This document shows positions 34,268 to 47,300 of a stretch of 64,000 nucleotides of DNA, one piece after another. How positions within the stretch are numbered: position 1 is the stretch's first letter; each line of letters opens with the position of its first letter. Source of the DNA: Blasia pusilla (lineage: Eukaryota; Marchantiophyta; Marchantiopsida; Blasiales); assembly GCA_050084515.1 (NCBI GenBank), contig CM114274.1, forward strand, positions 23,808,001 through 23,872,000, written 5' to 3'. The notes below the pieces were generated by a model that was not told the DNA's origin, searched no databases, and worked only from the letters and a program-made list of their open reading frames with translations. Both the position numbers and the translations under genes were made by a program.

Positions 34268-34420
34268 ACGTCACCTTGTGTTTTTCTGGATGACAAGAAG
34301 GTGACAAACCACATGAACACCCGGCCTTCTTGCTCTTAGCCTCCGAGAGATGTATGTCATGGTAGGTAGGGATAGATGGCTATCTGGAGTTAGAGGGACC
34401 TAACCACCAACTAGGGGCGA

Positions 34421-35343
34421 TTGGAGATACTTTACTACTTCTTCTCTCGTTTTTTGGATGCCATGAGTTAGCATGGGATCGTGCATGTTTGTGTGTGTCT
34501 GTTCGGTGACAACGATGTATGTTGTGTAGCGATGTGTATGCGCACAAAAGCTATTATGTCTTTTAGGATAGATCGGTGAGATCTAGTAGAGTGCCATTGT
34601 GAGTAGTGGAGGTTAGACTCAATAGGTTGAGGATGACCTACTGAGGCCCCGGGAAACGTGAGAGAGTAGGTTTCCCCTTCGTTTCGGCTCATTTGAAGCC
34701 ATATTGAGGAACTTACTATTTTAGATAAGTACCATTTTGAGTATATGATCTAATTTCTATTTTTGGTATGTAGCCCGTGACCTCCTACATCAGGTCAAGA
34801 GCCAAGGAGGTGACTTGGGAGAATAGGTTACCATGGAGAGAGCTTGGGAGAGGGGAGGGATATACCTCAAGGAGAGAGAACTTGAGAGCTTATTCTCTCT
34901 TTGTTGAACCTCTTGGCATGAGGCGGCGGAGCTATGGTCTTGCTTGCGTTGTGTGTGTAACCCTAGCCTCTCATTAGGAGAGTGGGTTTGGTTTGACATT
35001 GAGAGACATATGTAAGAGTGCACATATGTGAGAGTGCACACATGTGAGAACTATAGTGTTGTGAGAGAGATTTGATCTAATTTTATTGGAGATATTTTAG
35101 TACTTCTTGTCTCGTTGTTTGGATGCCATGAGTTAGCATGAGATCGTGTGTTGTGTGTGTGTGTGTTTGGTGACAACGATGTATGTTGTGTAGTAATGTG
35201 TATGCGCACGACACCGCGGAGCTATGGTCCCTTGCCTTGTGAGTTTAAACCAAGCCTCTCATTAGGAGAGTGGGTTTGGTTTGACATTGAGAGAGACATG
35301 TGAGAACTACAGTGTTGTGAGAGAGATTGGATCTTATTTTACA
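34421..35343 (+). mobile_element. Gypsy copy A: 3' LTR with a second, internally deleted LTR
   Basis: A purine-rich 'ctaggggcga' just after the pol end is followed by TTGGAGATAC at 34421. The same start recurs at 35086 (period 665). The second copy lacks about 370 bases found at 34556-34925 and ends TTTTACA at 35343. Shared blocks include 'gccatgagttagcat', 'gtgacaacgatgtatgttg' and 'ctctcattaggagagtggg'. A TATA-like 'ggatatacc' lies at about 34858. Boundaries are uncertain because the solo LTR at 56635 is arranged in a different register. Confidence 0.5.
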
Positions 35344-36526
35344 AAGAGAGAATGAGTGAGTGGGGAGCTCGCTGGTTGCTCGATTTTTTGGTACAGGTTG
35401 GGGGACTGTGTTCCCCGCTTCATGGCTCATAGGAATGCTCACCAGAGCAAGAGCCGTACGAGTTTGATGTTTAGCTTTGCTGATTTTTTGTATGGGAGAG
35501 TGGAAGGCAAAAGCGCTGCCCAATTTTCAATAGGAATTGACTATGGGGGCGGATTGCTCCATATCGCTGCTCTTGGGAGCACCATGTAGCTTATTGATTT
35601 ATGTTCTCCAAAGTTTTATATTTTTTTTGGGAGAAATCAGCGTGGAAGCGCTGCCAAATTTTTTGTAGGAGAAAGAGACATTGGGCTTTACAAGAGTCCC
35701 CATTTTCTTTTATCAGAATGTCTGATTCAAAATATTGTGAAGTTGTGCATGTTGTGCAACAAATGGTGCGCAATTTGGAGTTGCAAGCAAAAAGTTATGG
35801 TCAATCTTGCAAAATTTCCATTGCTAGGCGATTTTTACGGTTAAATGGTTCAAACCCTAAACCAGCCGCGGCGCCGGCGGAGGCTATCGCCATCATAGTC
35901 ACCATCAACGTTCAACCATCACAGTCAATGGTCCACCATCGGCCGCCACTGCCGGCTAGCGCTGCTCAAAGTCGTGTTCGGCCGTTGTCCACCCTTGGTT
36001 GCCATTGCCGCCATTATGGAGTGGAGGGTCTTCCACGACAACCGTTGATTCTCTGACTTGCGCCGCCACCACATACTTTGTTTAGGCCGCAAGCGTCATC
36101 GCAATCTTGTCATCAACCAATGATGGCAGGAGGGTATGTCATCAAGTGCCGCATCCCATTCTCGAGTGCCGTGCCGTTTGTAGCCATTCTGTGCCGCCAG
36201 TTCCGTACCAGACTGCTCGACTTGCACCGCACATCTTCACGACCGAGTCGGGGTCGACATTTGCAATTTCTGAGGAGCAACATGGACATTATTGTCAGGT
36301 TATCCATTATGGTCTCTTACCCTACACGTGTGAGGGATTTTTGGGTATTGGGAAGTTATTTGGGATATTGGGTTTTGTGTTGATGCTAGGAGCATCGATG
36401 ATGTATGGGTCTAGGGGACATAGACATGTGTGGGATGCCTAGAGTTGAGGATGGTTTTTCGATGAGATGATAGATCAGTTGATTTTCCGTACCACGCTGC
36501 TTGTTGCCACACAGCACACGAGGTGC
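35344..36526. other. Spacer, no gene seen
   Basis: Frames of 75-150 codons exist (for example 35601-36056) but show no domain. A direct repeat of 'gggag...gcgctgcc(c)aatttt' occurs at 35490-35530 and 35630-35665. The sequence becomes GC-richer from 35860 to 36100 (a 'gccgcc'-rich stretch). Confidence 0.4.
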
Positions 36527-36908
36527 GGTAAGAGGAGAGGAAGAGAGGAAGAGAGGAAACTACCTTCAACCGAAATAGATACTTTTTTTTAAGAGAGTTT
36601 CCGTTGGGTTGAAGGGAGGAAACTTTTTGTGTGAATTTTTTTGCACTTTTTTGTTCATTTATTAAACAATCCCACAGTTTTTTTTCCTCTTCCATATTTT
36701 GGCAACCCCTGTGAGTCCGACGAGTTGCAAATTGCATAAAATTTACAAAACTGAGAAATCAATGGAATCATAAGTGTGGAACCAATCACTTTTTCCATCC
36801 AAGGTCTGGAAAAAATCTATCATTTGCCCCGGGCTCAATAGAGTTCAAGCTCACAGTGAAGGTTGAGAAAAAAAATAAAAGTACAATCTAAAACCTCATT
36901 TTGCATCC

Positions 36909-39900
36909 TCAAAGTGGTTTGTTTAAAATACTTCGAACTTCTTTGAGGGACAGAATTGGTTGGTGGATTCCTACTCCTACCTCCGACTCTCTTAAAACTA
37001 CCAGCAACACATAGTACATGTGCTTACAAGAGAAATACCTTTTGCCACTTGTCTCTCTTTGGACAAAGTCATCACATGAACATGTGGGAAAGCAACAGAT
37101 GTGCACCACATACACCCTTGTGACACTTGAATTTACAATGTTGTTCCTGACCCAATACATCCTTCCTATTCCATTGCCACTCAGCACATCTTTCGTGGCG
37201 ATGATCTCCATTTTTTCCTCCCATTGCTTTGCAATTCGTTTTGCTCTCTCCACCGTTGGCCTACACATTCTGTTTCTCTTCACCCCATTTCTAGACTCAA
37301 ACAGAAATAATGGATTGAGATCATCCACTTTCTCCGGGTACATGTTGACATCAATCTTGGGTTGAATACGAAATGCAAAGGTCTCTGTAATTGGAACATG
37401 CTCCGAACTTCCCCCGTCTACGAGTGTGAAACCGGCACTTGTAAGATTGTCCACTTCGTCTTGAGTGCAATTCGTGCCTGCGGCGATGGGCCAAATCGTG
37501 GGGGTATTCCCGGGAGCTCCAATGGCAGCCGGATAAGACTTCCGGAAAGCACAAGATTCATTTGGGCAGAAGAAGTACTTCAATTGATCCCCGGTCCTCG
37601 TGAAACGATCAAAGGTTTTGAGTCCCCAAAACCCAGGCAGTGGTCATCCAGTCCTTGTACAGTTCTTATTTAGGAAAGTGCCGCATGCTCTCCTAATGCC
37701 ATCAGATCTTGCCCTACAGGTGGGTCCACGTCCTGGGTTGCTTTGAGATATATGCCACCGTTTTAGGTTGCAATCCATCTCCATTACCGGAATCCCATAT
37801 TGTTGAACCACCCCAGTGATAGGATGTTGCGAACTTCCAGCAACGGAGGGCTTTTGAAATAAAACATTCACTGATTTTGGAGAAGTAACTCCATCACGGA
37901 TTTGGGATGGGTCCGGGGTCCCCGAATACCTGGGCGGTGTAATTTCCTCATCCAAATCAATCACTGGATTCGTTCCTCGATGCTGCCTCTTCACCTGCCT
38001 GAAGTCAAGATACTTATCTGGTCTCCACGAGTCTCGTTTAGGACTACTCTACCACCATCTGTATGGGACGTCTTGAAACCCGCCCACGAATATCCCCACC
38101 TATGTGTACGTCTTGCTCGAGTGGAGTTCCAGCTACGCACCGGTTGAAGGCTTCGACATACAATTTTTCATCACCAGATCTCACAGCCACCCTAACATAG
38201 AGCTCGTAGATCGACGGCCCTTTTCCTTTTGTTATGCCTTTTGTGAGGAAGATATGGGATGCTGCAGACTGTAGCATTGCTCTTGCCTGGTCTTGTTGGC
38301 ATGCCTCCACAAGTGAAATTCGTTGGCATGCTTGTGACGACCTCAAGAGGAATGAACACTTTCTCGCTCCACTTGTGTTAGGGGAGAGGGCATTTTCATG
38401 AACGTTCAACCTCGCAACGACGGCAATGTTAGAAGGAACGAAAATAACCCAGAGTCAAAGAAAAAGCGACTTGGCCGGAACCAGACGGGTTGCAAGGCCC
38501 GAGGCATCCCATGAACGACTCTGCGACCCGTCGGGTCCCGACGTGTTGTAACCTTAAACCCACCTACTGCAACCCGTCGGAACCCGACGGGTTGCAAGGC
38601 CGAGGCATCCCATGAACGACTCTGTGACCCGTCGGGTCCCAAATGGTTGCACACTCGGGACGACACCAAACATCTGGATGCAACCCGTCGGTTTCCGTCG
38701 GGTTGCACACTCGGGCAACCCGTCGCATCCGACAGCTTGCTTGGTTTCTTGGGTTTGAAATCCATATAATTCCCACGCTTCTCACCCTGAGCTACAACTT
38801 TACAAACAATTCTCAGCGTGAGCTTGACAAGACAAAATAGTGAACTCACCTGCCGCATGAAGTTTCCCCATTGTCTCATACGTACAATCCACCAACTCAA
38901 CCAAGAGCACAACTCTTTGTACTTCCCCTCAATCGCATGCTTCCTCCACCACCCATGAAGTTCTTCCTGGCATTCCATGGCCTGCTTCAAGTTTTTCTTT
39001 GTCCTTGCAGCGTTGGAGTAGAGTGACATGCTCTGTCCTCTTATTCTCCTTGATGCAAGATTTGGTGTACCGGGTCACAGACTGTTGCCAATGGAAAGCA
39101 TCCGACCTTTCCCTCTCCGGTTGAACCTCTCCACCCCAGAACACTTCCCGGATAGCAATCCACCCAGGTTGTGCATTGTCCGCCATGAACCCATAAATTT
39201 CCGGAGGTGGCCTTTTGTTTTCCTTCACCACCTCCAATAAGAGTAACCAAAGACATCTTCAAAGCGCCAACGTCTTACGCTTTACTTCACACACAAATAT
39301 AGTTTTGAGTCCCTTCTCCACATTGTCATAAACGTGAGCACCCATCGTCAACCATCCGTTCAAAGACTCAGAGCAAATATCAAAGTCGACCCAGCTCGTA
39401 AAGATCTTCCCCTTCCCTCATTCGATCTATAAGATCGAGGCCACTCGAGGGACTGTGGTTGACATTTTGAAGACATAGGCCCTGGATCCTCGCCTCCTTG
39501 GCCCATGAAGTGCCATCTCTCTGAATGAATGGAAATCTGGAGTTGGCCTTGATTCTCGGCGATGGCATCCATTTCGGCCGTCTTTCCATCCGTAACTCGA
39601 TCGACGCAAACAAATTCGGAAGCATTCAGGATCAGCGAGAAATGCGAGATTTTCCCATAGTTGTTTCTCCTCAACCGCCGTGATCTCGCCCTGTCCAGGG
39701 ATTCCAAGCAATTGTTCACAAATTTGTGATGCCGTTGTGAGCTTGATCACCCCGGGCTTTGAACCCGGAGAGTTTCTGAAGACCTCGGCTACTTTCTTCG
39801 CCACATCCTCCTTGATGTGTCTTTGAATTGCATCGGTCCTTTGGATGAGTGTGGGAGCCAACATGAAGCGCCGGCCTTGTATACTCGGACGTGGAGCCCA

Positions 39901-40280
39901 AGTCATGGACAATGAAAAATATGTATGCGGGGACACGCTCCAACGAAGGCGATGCGACAATGAGGACATCGATGGCCTCCCGGCGGTATTATGGCACCCA
40001 CCTCGTATGGAGTTTCTGCATTCTTGGGGGGGAATTGCAACGTATTGACTCGCCCGTTGCGCTCTAGATACGGGCATGCTGGACTTCTACACTCCAAGGC
40101 TCCCACGCATTGGCGGCGGGAGACAATCCAAGGACCATCTGGGATGGAAGCACTGGTCCGTTGAAGCCTGCACCATTGATGACAATCAGACTTTCTGTCC
40201 ATATCCTTCAGGCATCCTCCATCCTTCTTTTGAGCAGGAGCGGCAAGTGGAGGCAACTCAAAAATGCAATTACCATAAAT
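36909..40280 (-). pseudogene. Mutator-like transposase with SWIM zinc finger, decayed
   Basis: Read on the minus strand from about 40280. An N-terminal zinc region (CRSPACPYLERNG, HRCPHCRIAF, HIFHCP, then HVGSHTHP) leads into HIKEDVAKKVAEVFRNSPG. A DDE-like core follows with IYGFMADNAQPGWIAIREVF and SDAFHWQQSVTRYTK, then CSWLSWWIVRMRQWGNFMRQ. An intron (38849-38411, GT-AG) follows, holding several of the 27-bp palindromes. The distal part ends in the SWIM finger C-x-C-x15-C-x-H at 37082-37020 (TCSCDDF, SCKHMYY). SWIM fingers and the FHW-type motif are typical of MULE/FAR1-like transposases. There are at least five frameshifts, so it is inactive. The minus frame 40848-40546 may be an upstream exon. 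Confidence 0.6.
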
Positions 40281-41486
40281 GACGTGGCGGCGGCTAAATT
40301 GCCGACAAGAATGTGCTTGAACATTTCAAGGGCGTAGACGAAAGCAAACTATTGCTTGATACTCGCAAGAGGAACAGTAGGCGGACCACAGGGCCCGATT
40401 GGTGTCCGCCAGATCCGAGGTTGATAACATCCGGAATCTCTTGGGAAGAACAACATTGTTACGAGTGTGCGGTTGAGTCAAAGCCGGATCTGCAAAGCTT
40501 GGAGTTGCAAACGAGAGCTCGGAGCACTAGGAAATTCTAGACCGTCTACTTGGGAAACAGACGATTCGAGGCGGGCCGTAAACTCTGTATTGACCATTTG
40601 CTCTGGTAGGAGATTCCATACTTTACGGTCCGAGGTCCGGGCTGGACCGTCTCACCTATTATGTCTTCCATACCTTCCACCCTAACATCTTTGGATAGAA
40701 AGATGGTTCCAATTTGAAGAAGAAATCGAACAGACAGAAAATTTTCATCCACTGCTACAAAAGACTCACGAGCTTGGGGTCGAATGATTTTACGATTGAG
40801 GAAGGGCCGCCAAATGGCGCCACAAGTGAGCTTAACATAATTATCCATTCCAAGAAGATTCCTACGGGAGGAGCGAGAATGAGAATGAGAATGAGAAGAT
40901 TTAATTTATAGTCAATAGGAAAAACAGATACTCGATGATTTTTACTTGACAAGATGAATTCGGTGGGGACATTGTCGACACAATGGATCCAGTCAGTAAC
41001 ACATTCAATTCTGTTGCAATATGTTACCGGATTTGGGAAGCAGAGGGTTGCGCATCACACTTGGAACCCGTCTGAGTCCTGGTAACTCAGAAATTACCCG
41101 AAGCTTACCAAAGCCTGCAACCTGTCGGCATCGGACGAGTTGCACGCTTCTGCTAAACATTGTCGAAGCGAGCAACCCGTCGCTCTCCGACGACTTGCTG
41201 GGATACCGCCTTTTCTTGCTCGAAGATGCCGGAGGCGTGCAAACCGTCTGTTCCCGACGAGTTCCGCGGGTGCCTCGCCTTTTAGCCCAAAGACGGCGAG
41301 GCGTGCAACCCGTCGCCGTCCAACGGGTTGCATAAGGGCCTCGCCTTGTGGTGTAGCCAGCCAGACTCCGACGACTTGCACGGGAAGCCATCGTTCCTAA
41401 CCCTTGATGAGGGAAGCGTGCAACCCAACAGTTTCCGATGGATTGCCCAAAATACGTCCGTTCCGTCCCAAACACGGAGGAGGCGT

Positions 41487-41753
41487 GCAACATGTCGGTC
41501 TCCGACGGCTTGCGCGGGTACCTCGCGTTGTTTTCCGAAGACGACGGAGGCGCTCAACCCGTCGGTCTCCGACGGGTTGCTCGCGCACATGGCGACGTTC
41601 GCAAGATGGCGGAGGCGCGCAACATGTCGGTCTCCGACGGGTTGCACGGGTACCTCGCGTTCTTTTCCGAAGATGACGGAGGCGCTCAACCCGTCGGTCT
41701 CCGACGGGTTGCTCGCACACGTGGCGTACCCAGGATGGCGGAGCCGCGCAACC
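41487..41753. repeat. 132-bp tandem repeat built on the palindromes
   Basis: The block from 41488 recurs at 41620 with a 132-base period. Each copy holds two palindromes joined by 'gggtacctcgcgtt' and 'ttttccgaaga'. The repeating frames seen here on both strands (for example 41839-41282 minus) follow from this repetition and are not genes. Confidence 0.85.
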
Positions 41754-41863
41754 TGTCGGACTCCGACGGGTTGCAATTTTTCACGTCCGGACTTCCGTAA
41801 CATCCGGCACGTCGCCGTCGAAAGGACGACGGGACCCAACGGTCAGCCCAACGGCTAGAAAAG

Positions 41864-41872
41864 TATAAATAG
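41864..41872 (+). promoter_or_regulatory. TATA box of the plus-strand transposon gene
   Basis: TATAAATAG, a strong match to the plant TATA consensus, lies 260-280 bases upstream of the candidate ATG codons (42125, 42146), just outside the palindrome cluster. Confidence 0.6.
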
Positions 41873-42145
41873 GGCAGAAATCGCTCATTTTTGGTTTCTC
41901 ATTTCACGATCTTCATTCCTCATTCCTCACTCTCCCGCGCAGCAGCTGATCAGATACGAAGGGGCATTTCACGCGGCGACACATCGCGAGTCGATAGGAG
42001 GGAACGAGAGCGAGATGGTTCGACCGAGCGATATCGGGACGATTCGAGCTAACCATCAAGGCGAGACGAGCTCCCATCTCGACATCAGCAAGGCGACTGA
42101 TCAAGGGATTCGTCGTGGACATAGGTGGAGGCATTTCCGGCAAAA

Positions 42146-42775
42146 ATGACGAGGAAAAAAACACAAGCCAACAAGTCTGGGAGCTTCACTCCCAAGTCCA
42201 TTAGGACTCCTGCGTCAGCTTCTCTTGGGCCTCGTTCGGCGAATGAAATTAGGCAGCAGGAAATCGAGGAGCGGGAAAGGGAAGCGGAGATGCACAACCA
42301 AGTGCTTCTGGCGAGACATGTTCAAGCGGCACTAGATAAACAGAACAAAGAGGCCGAGACGTCGCAGGCCTTGAAGAAAAGGATCGCCGACGAAAAGAGA
42401 GAAAAGAAGCGTCTGGACGCGTCGGTGAGGAGGGCAGAATTGGCTAAAGCGAGGCGGGAAAAAGCGATAGCCATTGACGATAGCCCAGCCCGTCCAACCG
42501 CAAGTGTTGAGATGCGGGAAATGTCCCCCATGAAGTCCGGGGACACAATCAACATAGTGGAAACAACACCAGTTTAAATCGATGTCGACGAGGTCATGAG
42601 GACCGCCAGCATGGAGATGGTGGACATGGCTGAAGAAGTCGGAGAGCGGTCATTCTCGACTCCAAGCCCGGCGGAGGACATCGACCTCTATCGGATCGAC
42701 GAGTTCCTAGTCGATTTGCCAGCCCCTGTCTCAAACAAGTTAGCTGGTCAAGAAACCGACTCCATTTTCGAGCGA
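42146..42775 (+). pseudogene. Coiled-coil protein gene, exon 1
   Basis: One frame from the ATG at 42146 (or 42125) reads MTRKKTQANKSGSF, then a strongly charged helical stretch (EIEEREREAEMHNQ, KKRIADEKREKKRLDASVRR) typical of a coiled coil. The frame continues past a single in-frame TAA at 42575-42577 to IDEFLVDLPAPVSNK and DSIFER, where a GT donor (42776) follows. A second exon begins after CAG at 42866. No known family is recognised. It is probably the second gene of the large transposon. The one stop suggests mild decay. Confidence 0.5.
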
Positions 42776-42865
42776 GTAAGAGAGGTTTTGGGTTTTTTTA
42801 ATTATGTGAATTGCAATTTATTGGGATTTCAGTGTAGCTTATTCCTCTTGTCCCGGTTCTGACAG

Positions 42866-43337
42866 GTGGTAAAGCAGATGGCACTCATGGAGGGCCACAA
42901 CGCCCCAAGGATTCCACTCTGCCGATTAAGGACAATGGAATACGTCCGCGAAATATAGTCCGACGAGGACATCGCAAAACTAAAACAATCGGCGGCGACA
43001 GCATCCTACGTGGACAGCTTTCCTCCCTTCTATGTTCAGCCTTACGACGAGCATGGAACCCAAGCTCACAGTTATCGAGGAGGACTTGGAAAATCTCGAC
43101 ACATTCGGAGGATGCGAGACCAGGACTTGAAGGCAAGTTGAGGGCACGGAATTCAGCCGGATGAGGAATCTGCATTTCTTCATCGGGATGGAAATCACGA
43201 GTTCATGGCGTGGACCAAGTTTGCGGAGGAGGCGCCCCAACTCATTGAGGCACATTTCTGCGTGAAGGCGGTGGTCCTTCACCCATACCCTCATCACATG
43301 GCGGCGGTGGAGATGGCAATGCATGCCATGAACACGT
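42866..43337 (+). pseudogene. Coiled-coil protein gene, exon 2
   Basis: It starts after the acceptor 'ttctgacag' and reads VVKQMALMEGHNAPRIPLC, then RTMEYVREI. After frame changes it continues RNLHFFIGMEI and WTKFAEEAPQLIEAHFCVKA, ending at 'aacac' before a 'gtgagt' donor. Two stops and at least two frame changes are present. Function unknown. Confidence 0.45.
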
Positions 43338-43449
43338 GAGTATCTTTAACATTTTTTCGCAACTCGTCGGACTCAGCGAGTTGCTCGATTGATGAATGGG
43401 TTAGGTTTGTTTTAGCGAAAGCAACTCGTCGGACTCGACAAAGTTGCTA

Positions 43450-44108
43450 GACCGCACACTTTTCTTTCCGGATGTTTTTAAGATTGCAACTCGTCGGACT
43501 CGGCGACTTGTTTGATGGAACATAGATTTAACTAGTTTTTGGCCCAAAGCAAACCGCCGAGTCCGGCGGGTTGCTCGACAAAGTTGCCGTGAGGATGTTT
43601 TTGAAAGTGCAACTCGTCGGACTCGACGACTTGTTTGATTGAACATAGATTTAAGTAGTTTTGGCCCAAAGCAAACCGTGAGTCCGCGGGTTGCTCGATA
43701 GGTCGCCTTGTGAGGTTTTTTTAAGAATGCAACTCGTCGGACTCGGCGAGTTGCTCGAAAGTGACTTCTGCAGGTTTAGAAGGTTTTGCCCCAAAGCACC
43801 CGTCGGAGTCCGACGGGTTGATTGGAAAAATATTTTTGGCGAAATCAACCCCGGAGTCCGGACGGGTTGATATGGGGAAAAATAGCCGGGCAAAAACCTT
43901 CTAAAACCTCACGGTCACTCGAGCAACTTGTCGAGTCCGACGAAAGTTGCATTCTTAAAACAACCTCACAAGGCGTTTATCTATCAGCAACCCGTCGGAC
44001 TCGACGGTTTGCTTTGGGCCAAAACTAGTTAAATCTATGTTCAATCAAACAAGTCGTCGGAGTCCGACGAGTTGCAATCTTAAAAAAACATCCGAAAAAG
44101 CGTGCAGT
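43450..44108. repeat. Large inverted repeat made of palindrome units
   Basis: 43450-43835 and 43840-44108 are inverted copies of each other, each containing several 27-bp palindromes. Matching landmarks are 'tccggatgtttttaag', 'gaacatagatttaactag', 'ggcccaaagcaaacc', 'cttgtgaggtt' and 'tttagaaggttttgcc' on the left and their complements in reverse order on the right. The left arm is longer through an internal duplication of about 125 bases. It lies in the intron between exons 2 and 3 of the plus-strand gene. Confidence 0.8.
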
Positions 44109-44302
44109 CCAGCAACCCGTCGGAGTCCGACGAGTTGCTTACCTGGCATTAGCAAATCTGAATGCAAACCGTCCGACTCCGACGGGTTGCATCATTTAGC
44201 TTGTTGCTAGAATCGACCCTGGCATTGACGACCCGTCGGAGTCCGACGGGTTGCGAGGAACCCATGTAATTTCCTGGACGGGTTGAGTTTGGATGTGCAG
44301 GA

Positions 44303-47300
44303 TTGTATCGGAGGGGAATGTCACCCACCATTGGATCCGGATCGCGATCGGGTGAGGAAGGTGCTTACGACGCACCCGGGAGAGTACAGGGGGTTCTTGG
44401 GCGATGCCCTCGTCAATCAGATGCTTGCAAAGGGTGCTCAGATTAAGAAGAAAACTTGGGCAAACAAGTTTATTTCTCAAGATGCAGCCGTAACCATCCT
44501 TTGCTGGTCGAAGATACAGGCCGCGAAGAAAAGCGCTGCACTGGAGCTGGAGCGGAGGGAGAAGGTATCTGCGATCGAGCGCCAAATTCATCCAAGCTGC
44601 TGTATCTGCTACAACGAAATACACGGCGAGCAAGATGCAACGATACATCAGCATTCTCAACCCCAATCTTGGTCCAGAGTTCTACAAGGAGCTCAAGGTG
44701 ATTATCAAGCGTCAGCGGAAGAGGGATGAAGATCCCATGGTCGGATTGGGGAGAAAGTCGCATTTGGATCGCGTGCATCGCTTTTTTGCGTTATCCGGAT
44801 TAGCGAAGTTCAGGAGGATACGACCGATGAAACTTCGATCTCGAGGGCTCGAGAGGCCCGAAGAGGGCGCACACCATCCTCCGGGTGTGTCCGATCCAGT
44901 GATCTCGCATTGGCTACGCAAATGGTCGTTCCGGACGCGCGTTATGGTAATCGGGCGTCCGTCGGGGACGGTCTGCAAGCGAGCTCGAAGACTAGAGCCC
45001 ATTCGCCGAAGCAAACCTTGAAAGTTCTGGAGATTGTGAGGTTTGGCTCGACGACATCCGGACAAGCCAACCAAGAACCCTGGATTCAAGACCATGTTCA
45101 AGGTTTGCGTCCTCCCTCGGCGAGCTTGACAAAGAAGTAGAGGGTAACAAATGGGATCAAGCGAAGAAGAAGCGAGATCTACAGGAGCAGACGGCCGATA
45201 ATGTTCGACTAAAAGCTACCCAACGGATGGTATTCAGGTACCTCGTCCAGTGTAAGAACGCAGGTACGTGGGGAAAATTACCGGTAGCCTTGAAATTGTG
45301 GGCCGCCGTCGGATGCAGAGACATTCTCCATGTATGAGCGTGGAGATGGGTCAGCACATGTCGGATTGGGAGGTGGAGAATTGCCCCATTTGGCTCGACT
45401 TCAACGACCCTGAAGACATCACGGATAAGGACTTACGAGTGCTTCATGATGCAGTGGCCTCAGGACAAGACGACATCCCCAATTTTCGCCCAAACTGAAG
45501 ACTTCTTCGGAGGAGGAGATGAGAAGAGCAGGCCCCAAGGCAGTGAGTTGGCTTCCAAGGTCCGGACTGACCAAAGACAAATCCACAGCTGGTCTCAAAG
45601 GCAAGCGAGGGGAGGGAAAAATTCAGAGGCCGAGACTTCCCAAAGAGAGCCTGAAGATGAGAGGCCACAGCGGAATCGCCCAGCACAGTAGGGAGAGAGG
45701 GTCGGACCAGGTCCTCGGCGAAGAAAACGCCACGAGAATCCGAGGTCATAGAAACCCGACAAGCCGTCCCAGACTAGGGAGAAGCGGAAGCGAGAGGTGC
45801 CCGGGTTGTCCCAAGGAGAATACAGACCCATCATCCTTGGGAAGACACAGACAAACAACGACCGGACAAGCGTCCTCCTTGATTCACCTCTTTCTTTGGA
45901 TGAGCCGAGCGACTTGGTTCTCAAGCGATAACAAGCGCCATCGAAAAATTGACAACGCTGGGGACGGAAGCTCCAACGAAACGGGCACGCGCTGCTGGGC
46001 GGTGAATGGAGTGGTGGAAGAGGTTGCGGTGGATCTCTTGATCGCCGATCTGCCCCTCGGGGTTGCGACTTTGGGGCGAAAATCCGGCGGACGAGGTACC
46101 GAGTGGAATATGCCGCTCACTTATGACTAGATTGCACTTTTGTTCTCCTTTGAGACGCCTATCCGAGTGACACGGGCTGCTTCTTGGTGTTGACTGGAGG
46201 GAGCGAGGACAAGCTCTTCAACCTCCGGTCGTCAAGAGGTCGCTAAAGTGGAGGACGGCACAATCGTGGATCATAAAAATGAGTACCCATTCCGATCCGC
46301 GACGAGTCGATTCGGGTAAGGCTCAATTCTGTACAATAATTTCAATTATCTTATAATGATGTGTAGAATGAGAGTCAATCTGGGTTTTTTTGTCGTGAGC
46401 AACCCGTCAAGGCGACGGGTTTTTCGGGCTTAGAGCACCCATGCTCGGTGAGAGCAACCCGTCAGTTTCCGACGGGTTGCATCTTTCCCACATACACAGG
46501 GAAAACCGCGGTGTACCTGCAACCCGTCGGAACCCGACGGGTTGCAGTTGATTTTGGTTTTTGGATGCAACCCGTCTAATAGCGACGGGTTGCTATCGAC
46601 GGTTGTTGCTCAGCGAGCATGGGCTGGTCTAGGCCAGCAACTTGTCGCCTTCCGACGGGTTGCATCCGAAAACCAAAATCAACTTGGAAAACCCAAAAGC
46701 AACTGCACCCCGTCGGGTTCCAACGGGTTGGTCCGGGACAAAACAACCCGTCGGACTCCGACAGGTTGATCCAAAGTCGTTATTGAAAATCTTCTCAAGG
46801 TGACTTCTTTAGTTTTCGACATTGTTTTGTGTTGATTTCTGGATGGACCACTCCCTCGTATCGCTTCGTTCGCCCGAGCACAATTTCCAGGTGTTCAAGA
46901 TCCAGGATCCTGTGGATCCATGCTCGATGGGTACAAAGCTTAGATAGTTTGTACAATTCCCCGGGAATTTACATGCAAGACGATACCCGCAGGGAGGAAG
47001 GAAAAGTCGCCAACCCGATGCAACGCTCATCGAGCTCTGCTCAAGGCCGGGTGACTTGGTGTTCGACTTAGGGGCCTTTCGAGGCGAGTATCGAGGCGCT
47101 GGCAGAGTGGCAGAACATTCTTTGCCTCGAGGGAAGGCAGGCTGTTTGACCTTTGCAAGGAGGCAAAGGCGAATCTGAAAGGCTCGTTGGGGCGTACAAC
47201 TCTCCACCGAAGCCGAGAGCTCGATTCGAGCCACCCTTGGTAGTGACTCCATCGTCACTTCCAACGATTCCCAAAATCGGGAGGGCAAGGCGAAAGTGAT

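Noticed and set aside
41282-41858. Long overlapping frames on both strands (up to 185 codons)
   Set aside because: They arise from the GC-rich palindromes and the 132-bp tandem repeat; the peptides merely repeat the unit.
41100-44260. CRISPR-like array of regularly placed palindromic repeats
   Set aside because: Spacing varies widely, units diverge, the setting is a plant transposon with introns, and no cas-like genes exist.
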